From Welwitschia mirabilis (lineage: Eukaryota > Gnetophyta > Gnetopsida > Welwitschiales): a DNA stretch of 21,354 bases. A model generated the notes under the pieces. The model searched no databases. It was not told the origin of the DNA and worked only from the letters and a program-made list of their open reading frames with translations. Shown here piece after piece: positions 10,263-20,625 of this stretch. The stretch spans positions 155,529,672 to 155,551,025 of the forward strand of contig JBOZIK010000001.1 in NCBI GenBank assembly GCA_051453625.1, given 5' to 3'. A program made the position numbers and the translations under genes. Position 1 is the first letter of the stretch. Every line of letters begins with the position of its first letter.

Positions 10263-10325
10263 GTATTCTACAAGAAGATGCCTTCAAACATCTTTTGAGG
10301 TGTTTTAATAAAAAACACCTTAACA

Positions 10326-10664
10326 AATATAACTTGGAAAAATAAAAATTTCAATCTATGTTTCCTAGGGATTTAATATATGTTATCATGTGGATTTCTA
10401 GCACCTTTGTTCTCATCCTTTTGAAAATCATTAGAAAATTCCATCATGTAAGTTATGCATTGTTCATTACACTTGTTTTATATACCATTAGTTTATTGTT
10501 TTCACAGCATGATCCAGTGTATAAACTATTTACATGTGATCTACCTTGCTATGTTGAAGATTGAATATAAGAAGTGCTTCACTAAAAGAATATTAATATG
10601 AATAAAAAGAAAAGATTGACATAAAAAATTAATTTACAAGGATCTAATAGTCCATTAAGACCAA
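10326..10664. other. Stretch between CACTA subterminal repeats and gypsy LTR
   Basis: About 340 bp without subterminal repeats or recognisable coding sequence. If the retrotransposon LTR start at 10665 is right, this is either the inside of the CACTA element into which the retrotransposon inserted, or host DNA. The 68-codon open frame at 10358-10564 is hydrophobic and AT-driven and is not called. Confidence 0.4.
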
Positions 10665-11740
10665 TGTTGTGCTGCCAATTTGTGGTTATTTAATAGGGTT
10701 TTATGAGATGTTTTTCAAGACATTTGCATAGGTTTAGATGCAATTCTGAGGATTTTAGAGAATTAATAGAAGATCTTAGAAATGTTTAATTCTTAGCAAG
10801 ATTTGATGCATTTAAGGCACATTCTGATACATAGATCTTTTGAGAAAGATTTCTGATAAAAGGCTAGCTTCTGCTGACTTAAATGATGAAAGAAGACTGT
10901 CATCTCCTCTATCGTCCCCAAGATAGGTAGGATAATGATACCATTAGATGCTAATGTGGACTGCTAAATCATCTGCTAAGTTATCTACTAAGTTACCTTT
11001 TGTAATGAGATATCATCCCCCATGTCGTCTGGATGATAGTCAGGATGACACTGACATTGTAACTAACTTTGATCCTTAACTCTTTCATCTATTTCTTATC
11101 TGTAAAAGAGCATGTTTTTGGAGTACCTTTTATCTGCCATTTTCTACTGTGTTTTATTATAAATAAGTCCTTCTTTAGCTCTCCTCTCTATCTTCCTTAT
11201 ACTGAAAATTCTCGTGATAGGAAATAGAAGGGCAGGAGATACATCTCAAGTGTTGCAAAAAGATATTCCCTTAGTGGAGGGCTGTGCATTCTCCATTAGG
11301 GCTTGACTATTTTGTAACCCAAATGTTTGGTTCCTATTTAATATAAACTCTAATTTTCTTTATGCATGTTAATTTGTAAGATATCTCTTATGGTTTATGT
11401 TGCCCTTGATCTGGTGATAATTTCATTAGTAATATAGATCATTAAGGGTATCCTTTATTAAAGCTGAAGGAAAGTAGTTTATTTTTATCTTGAATTCCAT
11501 TTAGATTAGGTTGCATTTCGCATTTTCATTGCATCTTTTATTTCTTACATTGTTATTTAATTTTGGTTACTGTTTATTTGTAAAAATAAATCCAAGTCTC
11601 ATCTTATAGTCTTCAATGAGAATATGACATTTAAATTAACTCCCACTCATACTAGTGTGTTGTACTATGTAAGAAATCTATTATATGAAATTATAGAATC
11701 CTTTTAAGTATAAACACTTGCATAAATACACACTGCAACA
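10665..11740 (+). repeat. Candidate 5' LTR of the gypsy element
   Basis: The right end is well anchored: CACTGCAACA at 11731-11740 lies three bases before the primer binding site. The left end is a choice: TGTTGTGCTG at 10665 mirrors the right end (TGTTG...CAACA) and gives 1076 bp, a normal length. U3 carries GATGAC/GATGATAG-type words around 10915-11050 and a TATAAATA box at 11158-11165. No second LTR copy is present to confirm the left edge, and the 5-bp flank ACCAA could not be tested against a right-hand copy. Confidence 0.5.
11158..11165 (+). promoter_or_regulatory. TATA box of the gypsy LTR
   Basis: TATAAATA in the middle of the candidate LTR, followed by a CT-rich stretch (11166-11200) where transcription would start. 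This fits a U3/R boundary driving plus-strand transcription toward gag. Confidence 0.5.
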
Positions 11741-11743
11741 AAT

Positions 11744-11761
11744 TAGCACCATTATTGGGGA
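11744..11761 (+). other. Decayed tRNA primer binding site
   Basis: TAGCACCATTATTGGGGA aligns without gaps to TGGCGCCGTTGCCGGGGA, the primer site of Athila-type elements, which I recall as complementary to the 3' end of tRNA-Asp. All six differences are G-to-A or C-to-T transitions, and four fall in the CpG or CpNpG contexts that plants methylate. It lies three bases after the LTR end CAACA, the expected spacing. Confidence 0.7.
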
Positions 11762-12186
11762 AGACTACTAAAGAGTATGAATGTTGTCATCATTCAGATG
11801 AGTATATTATATTTTTGTTTGTTTTTTTTATCTATGACAATGTTTTATTTTATTAGGAACTATAGGTTTTTTCTTTTTTGTTTTCATATTTCAATTTTAT
11901 ATAACAAACTTTATCATCTTCTTTGTCCTCTAGATAACTAAGAGGATGATAGCCTATGTTTTTCTAATTTTTGATTTTCTATTTGTTAAGTTTCTATTTT
12001 CTGCTTTGACAATAAAGAGGACGATAGCCTTTGTTTTTTCTAATTTTTGATTTTCTATTTGTAAAGTTTCTATTTTCTTCTTTCTCTGATTCATCGTTCC
12101 CTGTGTTATTCCCATGACAAACTGGATGACAGTGTTGTTTTTTTTAATCTATTTTATGTTGTTTTCTATTTACAGGATGTTGTAAT
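11762..12186 (+). other. Untranslated leader of the gypsy element
   Basis: This lies between the primer binding site and the first ATG of gag. It is T-rich and contains the 75-bp tandem repeat listed separately plus a further ATGACAAACTGGATGACAGTG word at about 12114-12134 that echoes CTGGATGATAGTCAGG in the LTR (about 11029-11044). No coding capacity is seen. Confidence 0.55.
11941..12090 (+). repeat. 75-bp tandem duplication in the leader
   Basis: Two units start at 11941 (AGAGGATGATAGCCTATGTT onward) and 12016 (AGAGGACGATAGCCTTTGTT onward). They share TCTAATTTTTGATTTTCTAT, TTGT(T)AAGTTTCTATTTTCT and the end of the unit with few differences, so the duplication is younger than much of the surrounding decay or was present in the active element. 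Confidence 0.85.
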
Positions 12187-13665
12187 ATGGTTAACTTGGA
12201 AAAGAGATATCATAAAGAAAGGTTGCTAATAGAGAAGAACATTAGACAAGAAGTGGTAGATATAGAAAATAAATCATAAAGACAATCTCTAGGTGTGTAT
12301 AATATCCCTTCTGAGTTTTTTTTTTAAATCAGATCCCATTAAAGAAAACCTTATAGAAGAAACTTTAAAAGGATAAAATTAGTTCATAATGTCAAGTGCA
12401 GTCCAAAAATAAAAAGAAGTTGTAGGGTTTTCAACCACTAATTCTGATGCAAACCTTACTCTGAGGGAATTACTAGCAAATAAGAAATAAGAAATTCAAA
12501 CCCCTTTTGATCTACCCTTAGGAGATGACATTGAGCTTAAAAATTTAAATGCCTACCCAACTTTTAGTGGAGAAGATGATGAGGATTTCCTTCAATATAT
12601 TCTAGATATTGAATAATTAATTCCTACCTTAGAAAATGGAAAGAAAAATTAGTAATAGAACATACATGATAATGTTTTCTATGAAATTAAAAGGTAGGCT
12701 AAACATTGGCTAAAAACCATACCACACAAAAGTTTAAAAAGTTGAAAATAAGTCTAGGAAACCTTCATTAAAAGATTCATGGCTGAAGAAACTATTAGAA
12801 AAAGAAAGAAGAAAGTGAAAAACTTTCAATAAAAATTAAAAGAGGATTATGCTTTCACATACAAACATTTCTTTGTAGCAACCCATTCTAATCTAGTAGA
12901 TGCTTTTTCATAAGAAAAACTAGTTAACTACTTTTATAGTGGATTAAATTCCTATACAAAACAACTTATACACTTCTTTTATGGTGGAAACCTATTGAAT
13001 CTTACATTAGAAAATGCCTGGACAAAATNNNNAGAACCTATGGAGGTTAGTTAAACTTTGCCAACATCAAAAGAAAACCATACTATAGGCCAAATCATTA
13101 AAGATTTAAAAGTAGTTAAATAAGAAAAGGAGGTATATTGCAACCTTGAAAATCTAATAAGAAACTTTACAACAACCTTAGAGAAGTATACTAAAATGAT
13201 TTTAGATGCTAAATCAGCAACCAAGAAAAATGTTATGCTAACTTGTGACCTATGCAAGGATAATTACCACATAACTAAAAACTATCCTCTATTACCAACT
13301 ACAAAGAGAGAATACGTGAAGAAGTTTGCGCTTTTAGTCAAACATCTTAAAACTTCTTAAATCAAAATCAGGCATAACTTAGGTTAAATACTCATTTTTA
13401 AAATAATTTTCAACCTTTCAAAAACTAATTTGAAAACTCAAACTATTAAGTAAGTTCATCCAAATTTTAACATCACAAGAAAAGCAAAGATGTCAGTTTA
13501 GAAAAGCAAAATGCCAACATTGAAAACTTAGTAAATGTCCTTCAACAAATAATGTTGGAAAACCAAAGACCTTAAGGAATATTAGATACATAACCTTTAT
13601 CAAACCCTAATAAAAATGAGAAAATATTGCAAGGTTGTAATAAGAAGTGGACAAGAAACAAACTC
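12187..13665 (+). pseudogene. gag: gag pseudogene of a Ty3/gypsy retrotransposon
   Basis: Gag would form the particle that packages the element RNA. The first ATG (12187) opens about 30 charged codons before a stop. Recognisable blocks follow: about 12490-12615, with NAYPTFSGEDDEDFLQYI, typical of the gypsy gag core; about 12675-12800, with AKHWLKTIPHKS and ETFIKRFMAEE, the conserved Trp and Phe region; 12840-13020; and a zinc knuckle at 13244-13285. The knuckle reads C-D-L-C-x4-H-x4-Y, so the last Cys has become Tyr. The end reads VVIRSGQE (about 13635-13660), matching the RSGKxL-type start of the gag-protease junction in plant gypsy elements. Many in-frame stops and at least one frame change make it non-functional. 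An assembly gap of four Ns lies at 13029-13032. Reading stops at 13667, where a CACTA-type end begins. Confidence 0.75.
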
Positions 13666-13666
13666 T

Positions 13667-13880
13667 CACTATAAGAAATGGAGGCTTTTAAGGCGTTCAT
13701 TTTGGTAAACACCTTGAATTAAAAAATATTTATATTTTTAAGACGTTTATTTAAATAAATTCCTTAAAAGCTTGTTTCAATGTTTTTAACTTTTTAAGAC
13801 ATTTAACAAAATGAACGCCGTAAAGGTTCATCCCTTTTAAGGCATTTAATGTACAAACACTATAAAAGCTCCATCACAAA
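13667..13880 (+). mobile_element. Second CACTA-type transposon end, same repeat family
   Basis: CACTATAAGAAATGGAGGC begins directly after the gag remnant and is followed by about 200 bp of the same TTTTAAGGCGTT / AACGCCNTAAA units found at 9889-10325. The orientation is the same as the first end, so the two are not the two ends of one element. No inverted CATTTCTTATAGTG end is seen to the right, and the right edge given here is only where the subterminal units fade. The insertion appears to have cut the retrotransposon at the gag-protease junction. Confidence 0.6.
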
Positions 13881-15066
13881 AAAATCTTTTCGTTTCTTGC
13901 TAAAACTAAAACCATCATGTATAGAGTTTTTCTATGCTTTTTCTATTTATTAACCCCTTTAATGTTTTTTCCCTCCCTTTTTTGTTTATTACTCTGTAAC
14001 AGAGCTTTGTATTTTTTGAGGGTACAAAGCCATTTTACATCTAAAAAGGCTTAAAATCAGATCTATTAGTTTTAGAATCACATTGGATTTCATAGACCTA
14101 GAAAATCAGCTTCTTATACAGCTTTTGCGCATGATGATGGATCTCCAGATGCTGCAAGAGTCTTAAGAAGAGGTCTTTTTCAAATCGATGCTTCCTATTA
14201 TCCATCGTCATATACCTTCTACCTTAAAGAATCATCAGGAAATAGCACATAAGTTATTTTGTTAATCCTCAGCATGATGTTTTACTGAGTTTGCTTCTTT
14301 CATAGTGCCAAAGGCATGAGAAGGAGTCACTAGATATACATTGAATTTGGACAATGTTATTAGCCTTTAACTAATCTATGTTTTTTCATCAAGACTCCTT
14401 CTAGCTCTTATGTGTCTCCCTCTTTTAGCACATGTTGTTTTTCTGTTAACCCTAGAATCAAATCCCTAATAGTAGAGATAAAATCCCTTTGAAAAATAAA
14501 GCATAGTTCACAGACTCTAGATGAAATATCTATCAAACCCAAGAAGAGTGATCTTTTTTTCCCTTTCTTTGTTACTTATCCACATAAGCTGTTGTCATTC
14601 TTTACCTTAAAAATCCCATTGTACTCTTTCGTATCATTTTAACACCTCTGCATGAAATGTTTTTAATTCAATACTAAGGAAGAATTTGTTAGATAACATC
14701 ATGAAGCACAAGCAGATCATGCCTACTTGGTTGTACTTATGTGCAAATAACAAAGCATCCTTTTAAACGATTTAAGTAGTATTGAATAGATAATCTCGCT
14801 TGATGAGGTCCAACTTACAGGTGTTTTTGCATTCAAATGATGGAGAAGCTTTATTTTTAGCAACTTTTACAAGTCATATGCCTCATTCGTAATTGTTGAT
14901 CTCTATTTTCTGAATGTAGAATGAGGCTTATTCACATATTCTCTATTTTTTGTTATGCAGATGCTTAATCTTGATGCATTTCAAACAAGAAGGTTGCATT
15001 GTGTATTTAGGAAAGAGACTGCTTTGCTTTATTAGTTCTTAAAAAATATAGATTTTAAACCTAGTT

Positions 15067-15250
15067 AAAGGCCTTTTTTATTTTTAAGAATGAAAACATG
15101 TATGTCTGAACTTTTTACTAATCAGATCCTACCTGTAAATCAAAGCTATACTATCTAAAGGCTTTTCTATTTTTAAGAATGAAAACATGTATATCTTCAT
15201 ATCTTATGATCTTAGAAAAGAAAATTAAAGATGTACTATCTAAAGATAAT
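15067..15250. repeat. Diverged tandem duplication, about 90 bp
   Basis: AAAGGC(C)TTTT.TATTTTTAAG followed by AATGAAAACATGTAT occurs at 15067-15105 and again at 15157-15194. The words flanking it (TACTATCTAAAG) recur at about 15149 and 15233, so the duplication covers nearly two periods. Confidence 0.65.
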
Positions 15251-16097
15251 TCCCAAATGCATATTATAATAATTTTGAAATGGTTATAGAATACTTTATT
15301 CATTTGACATGTAGTTTAGCTCAATCTTTGACCACTGCAGGCTTAGGTTCACAGACATGCACATAAGTTTAGGGAGGTGTAGCAATATACATTACTTTTT
15401 ATAAAAACTAGAGGTTGTTCTAAAAACTATGCGTACTATCCCTAGTCATTGAGATATGACATTGGGGTAAAGATTAAAAAACTCATGAATAAAGATGCAA
15501 TTTTTAAGGCAGCCAAAAAATATGTTTTGCTATTTACTTTTCCATTGAATAATAGATATTTGTGTTCTACTTAATAGTCAATGTGTTCCTTCTTATTACA
15601 TGTTATATGATTCATGTTACTTTCTAGCTATTTTTTTCCTATTCTTGATTTGATGTTTCTTAAATTATAGTTTTAAATATTACACTTTGTTGTAAAACTC
15701 TGCCAATATTGCTTTTGTTTGTCCAATGATTGATCTAAGTTATGACCTTATAGTTTCAGCTATATTTTTTGTTGGTTTGTTAGGCATTGCTACACACATT
15801 ATAATTTTATACTTATTTTGTGCTTGAGATTTCTCTTAAATAATTTGCTCCAAAATGTTGCTTTCTGTTCATGGGTTTTAAGCCAGTGTGCAAGGATCAA
15901 CCTTTTAAGGTCCAATATTTGATTTTGCGATTTTGGCATTAGCAAAGGGGAGGACACCCTTTATGATTTTTAATTTGTATGTTATGAACCTTACATAGCA
16001 CAATAAGCACATGCTATATAATGTTAAGAAAATTATGTCTATTTCCATAACATACATTTTATTTCAGAGATGTGTGCGAAAATTGCTCGTTGCAAAC

Positions 16098-16130
16098 AAT
16101 AGTTGCTGGAAAAATAGTTGCTGGAAAAAA
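16098..16130. repeat. 15-bp direct duplication
   Basis: AATAGTTGCTGGAAA occurs twice in immediate succession, followed by a partial third unit (CAGTTGATG). This is a small slippage-type repeat. Confidence 0.75.
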
Positions 16131-19100
16131 CAGTTGATGCTCATTGGTTTTACAACTACTTTATTGGTTTAATTACTAAATACATGAAAGAATGCAATAG
16201 GATGGATTCTATGTGGCTAAATGAGATTCTTCCTATGCTTGAGAGGGTTTAGCAATTATGGTTGTTCTTAGGGCGTGACATCTTATGGAGAGTGAAACTT
16301 TAGAAGTAGGGGAAAAGATGCATAATTCAAAAAAATAGTTTTCATTTAAAATTACTTGTTATTTTTGGCTTTGGTTGCAATGATTGGAATTGCACATAAG
16401 TTCAGTAAAGGACTCATGGATTCACTCTGGTTCTATAGCTCTCAGCTTTCATATCCTTCTGATTTCTTGCTAATAAAGAAACCCTGTTTAACTTTGGATT
16501 ATGGGTTCCCTCTATTTCATATGTTACTTTCCTTTCTGTTAAACTCTTCTTATTCACTTTCTATGATTAGTCTTTATCATTGATGGTTGTTTCTGAAAAT
16601 CGAGTTGTTTCACTTGGCATGGAAATGAGATGGAAATGGAACTAGTTATAGTGTATTTATATGATGATAGGTATACATTAGGTTAACTATTTCTCATACA
16701 CTATGATGATAGCCATGCAGGGATCTTTGATGAGGTAACTTAGAGTTCCATTAATCTTATCATTTTTCAATCAGAGATGTCGCTTAATGGACTTCTATTA
16801 AAACTTGGGTGTAGGTATAGCTTTTTCTCATTACAGGAACAATGTGGAATCCTCCAACATCATGTGCATAGGGTGTAATCCTATTACTATTTCCATTTGA
16901 CTAGTACAATTTAGACATTAATCTTAATATCAAACTACTTAATCTATGAGTATTAGTAGTCTGATCTTTTGTGTCCTCCTTGATTTCCATTTTTGATACC
17001 ACAGGTGGGTAATAAAAGTGGTGGTTAGTAGTAAAGATAAAGGGTCAGGCATTAGCTATAGCATTATTATGGTTTAGGCCTAAAGTGCATATTAGAGATT
17101 TTTATCCTTTTATCTATTGACTATTTAATTGTATTGTTTAGGAAATATGACTTCTAAGATATCTTGCATCATTTGCATAGGTACTAAGTTTAATTTCAAT
17201 CAATTCTCTTACAGATGAGAAAAAGGTATCAATTCCTTAATTTTTATTTGTGGAAATTCCCCTTTAGAAAACCTAGAAAATAGAAAGTTGCAACAGCAGA
17301 AACAAGCACTCATTTGTAAATGTCTTCTTTATTCATTGGTAATCTACCATGGTTCAGAATGTTTATCAAAGTTAAAGTAGTTTTTTCTGGTATAATATCT
17401 TTTCCTCATTACTAAAAACAATCTCAAAGAGGTTTAAATTTGAATATCTCAAGGAATAAGGCTACTTTCTTTTCTTTATCTTGAGAAAGCTCTCATGACA
17501 GACACTTTACAAAATAACATATTAAATCTCCTTCACTAATAATTTTCTTTTATCTTCATCATTTTTTGCTAATACACACAGAGATTCAAGAGCTGCATAG
17601 CACATATTATTTATGTGTCTGAGGAGTGTTGATCTCCTATCCATTGCTATAAACTCCATAGGATTCAGAAGAAGAGAAATCAAAGCCTATTTTTATGTCT
17701 TTGAATGCCAGCAATACAAATGCCATAAGGAGTTGATGGAGATCATAGGGTCCTACTCAAATTAACTCCATGAGAAGAATTTAAGCATGTTTAAGATAAC
17801 TAAGGTACTAATCATGTTGGTCAAGTCAAATAATAGTAGCATTGTAAAGAGACCATTGGCATTTCAAAAAACCAAATAATGCTTTTCTTTCCATAAAATA
17901 CCCTTTCAAATAATTGTCTATTGTATCGAATAAAAAGTTGTACTTCCCTATCCACCCTTGTTTGTTCATGAATCATTTATAGAATTTGAAACCAAATAAT
18001 CTCATCAGAAAAAATAATGCCTTTGTCATGCATGATGTTTCTTTCTCTAACTAATATTTTCATCAATGTTGGATGCAGTACTTTCAACAACATATCAAAC
18101 ATTTCATTAGAAGGTTGTGAATTTGTCTATCATTCTATGTCATTCATGATGTCAATAGGAAACCTTGCTTCTAGAATCATGTTATTATACTCATATTTTG
18201 GATCAAAAAGTAAAATCACATCTCCTCCTATAATTTCAACTATGTATCTGCTCCCTTTAATATTTCAAAAAAACTACAAAGTTTACCAAGGAGATATTCT
18301 TAGGTGGTATTTACCTTTTGTCTTAATACTTAATATATTCAAAAACCCTTAAAACACTAATAATTGATGCTCTATAGAGTGCTCCTCTAACTATCAAAAG
18401 ATACGAAGGTGGGTGTTATTCCCTGACATGTATTATAATCTGATTGTCAAGCCGACCGGTCTGGATCTTATTATATCTATATTATCTTTCTCCATAGCAG
18501 GACTGATCGATGATTATGATTTCCTCTGCTTTAGATGCTTTAAGATTTCCAACTTAATGGGATTCAAGACTTTATGAAGTAATTCTTGGAAACCGTAGAA
18601 GTGCATTTAGTATCAAAAACTCATGTGATGATCAAAGAAGCTCAACTGAAGTCAGGGACTTTAGATTCCAATGTTATTAAAAATGTTTGAGTCTTTAGAA
18701 ATTTGTTAGAATGGCAGAATATTTATTTAATTTTAAAAAGTACTATTTGCGAAGGCTCTTGTATAATTTTGAAAAATTAAAAACCAATACTAAATATCAA
18801 CTATTTTGTTCAAGTTGATATAACTTTTAGTACTATACAATGGAAATGTTGTCTGATGTTCAAGTTCTTATATTGTGAGATGAAAAATCCAACATTTTTC
18901 CTAAAGGTCTAGTACTTTCTTGCTGTCCTACATTATATCCCTACATTTTAGATGATACTATGATAGAAAAACAATAATGGAGATAGTACCTAAACATGTC
19001 ACAAGCATCTAACCATACTACTAAGCCTGCCATGCAATAGGTTTGTTTGTTCTACCCATCTTATGTTGCTTATCTAAATTACCATGTTTGGTAGTTATGA

Positions 19101-19486
19101 ATGATTATTGATATTTCTAAAACTAACTTATAATATTTTTTGCTTTTATGCAAGTGGTAGAAAACAATATGATAGAAGCTAGGCAGAATGATAGGTCTTT
19201 GAGCACTGACGTCTTTAGCAGATTTGGAATTTCCTCCTATAGTTTGTGTTTTTTTATCATTGTTTAAAAGAAATCTGGATTTTGAATATGTCTCTAATTA
19301 AATATGATTACTTGTCTTATAGATGGATCATAATGGCCTAGTCGATATCTTTGACCTTTGGAGACAAAGTCTTAATAATGAAGAATTGGAAAATTGTTGT
19401 AGATTTAGAGAAGCAAAGAACTGAAAAAATTCACAGTGCCTAATTCTTATTAAAGTTGGAATAATATAAGACACTATAAGTGAATG

Positions 19487-19537
19487 TATTATAATCCAAT
19501 GTTTTGTGATTGCTACTATTATATTATAATCCAATGT
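19487..19537. repeat. 16-bp direct repeat, 35-bp spacing
   Basis: TATTATAATCCAATGT is present identically at 19487-19502 and 19522-19537. There is no associated element that I can define. Confidence 0.75.
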
Positions 19538-20542
19538 ATTAACAATTTCATGGTAGAGGAACAAGGCCAAAAGTAGGATAGCCATATCATTTTCACATTG
19601 TTGTTCCGTTACTAAAAATGAAAGCAGAAAGAGAATGGCTTTTTAATCTATATAATTTTGATGCTTAATTTGGTCAAACATACAAATAAAACTCCTTTTA
19701 ATATAAGAACTACTTAAAGAATCAAACATTTTGTGGTTTGACATAGAGTCTTAATAACATGACTTATTGTCAAAAAAGTTCCATCAAATTGGGCACTAAT
19801 CTATAGTTTTTAAGAAAACAAGATAGTTCAGAAAGAGGATGATAATGAATTTTGATAGAATCTTTACTGGGTGCAATTAGTAAAGTAAGTGCTTATTATT
19901 TCATTTACAACATTTTAACATCTGTGAAGATTTATTTAAAAAGAGATGCAAAGACATCATATTGTTAGTTACCACTCATAATCTCAACATATTTCACTTC
20001 CAGCCTTATGTAAATTTCTTTCTTACAAGAATTAGATATGTGGTCTGTAGGTGATGTCATAGACGTGTTTCTATCAATTGAAAAAATAGGTAGATGGTAG
20101 CGTAATGTTAGAGTAGACATACCATTATGTGGAGCTTCTACAATTTCAAATTAATATTCTCAATTCAGGAAAGCATTAGAGACATGTATCTGAGCTTTAT
20201 AAGACTATGCAAGTTACTTTGAAGAACACAGATCTCTGAATCATCTACCTCCGTTTTTCTTTGATTGTATCAGTGATAGTGTTGTATTACTTGTGACCAA
20301 ACAAGAATCCATAAATAATAGTGCTAACAGATCATGGATCTATGGACTCTTGGGAAAATGCATTAGAGAGATGTTAACCTCTACTCTGGAGGACACTCTT
20401 ATGCAAAAGTTTTCTTCATCATCTTTGTCTTTATTTTGTCTGGACTAGATCACAATATTTATTATGTTGAACATATTGTTAGAGTTTAGAAAGAGACTAT
20501 CTAATGCAGATGAAGAAGAGATAAAATGATAGCTCTCAAATC

Positions 20543-20625
20543 AAGAAGTAATGCAATTAGAACCTTCTCTGTCTAATTAGCCAGAGGCCATCATTGGGCT
20601 AAGAAGTAATGTAATTGGGACTGTC
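20543..20625. repeat. Diverged direct repeat, 58-bp spacing
   Basis: AAGAAGTAATGCAATTAGAA (20543 onward) recurs as AAGAAGTAATGTAATTGGGA (20601 onward), followed in both by a CTGTCT word. Origin unknown. Confidence 0.6.

Larger units (their letters stand above)
9889..10325 (+). mobile_element. CACTA-type transposon end with subterminal repeats
   Basis: The segment begins CACTACAAGAAATATAGGC, the typical terminal motif of plant CACTA (En/Spm-like) elements, preceded by ATA as a possible 3-bp target copy. It continues for about 430 bp as a dense series of degenerate units built on TTAAGGC(A/G)TTT and its reverse complement AAA(T/C)GCCTTAA, alternating with AAAAGGTCTTTTGAGG. Subterminal repeats of this kind bind the transposase in characterised En/Spm elements; that role here is inferred. 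No transposase gene and no matching inverted end (TTTCTTGTAGTG) is seen, so this is one end of a truncated or non-autonomous element. Confidence 0.7.
10665..13666 (+). mobile_element. 5' part of a decayed Ty3/gypsy (Athila-like) retrotransposon
   Basis: In order on the plus strand there are a candidate 5' LTR (10665-11740), a tRNA-type primer binding site three bases after it, a 425-bp leader with an internal tandem repeat, and a gag reading frame with stops that ends at the start of the protease region. The primer site resembles the GGCGCCGTTGCCGGGG type that I recall from Athila/Tat-like plant elements. Protease, reverse transcriptase, RNase H, integrase and 3' LTR are missing: the element stops where a second CACTA-type end begins at 13667. 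It cannot encode working proteins. Confidence 0.7.

Noticed and set aside
13051-13257. 68-codon minus-strand ORF
   Set aside because: It is the antisense of the gag pseudogene, whose plus-strand reading contains the zinc knuckle.
9889-13880. CRISPR-like array or single CACTA element bounded by the two CACTA ends
   Set aside because: The repeats are palindromic, degenerate and without unique spacers. The two terminal motifs are in the same orientation, so they cannot be the two ends of one element.
16356-16583. 75-codon plus-strand ORF with hydrophobic start
   Set aside because: No family resemblance. The hydrophobic start is expected from T-rich sequence, and there is no stable context.
18017-18352. 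111-codon plus-strand ORF
   Set aside because: The residue mix is that of AT-rich noncoding DNA (Ile, Leu, Ser, Phe, Asn, Met). No motif, splice context or similarity is known to me.
18428-18577. 49-codon ORF (begins MYYNLIVKPTG) in a slightly CpG-richer patch
   Set aside because: Short, with no recognised family and no supporting splice sites. The local CpGs alone are weak evidence.
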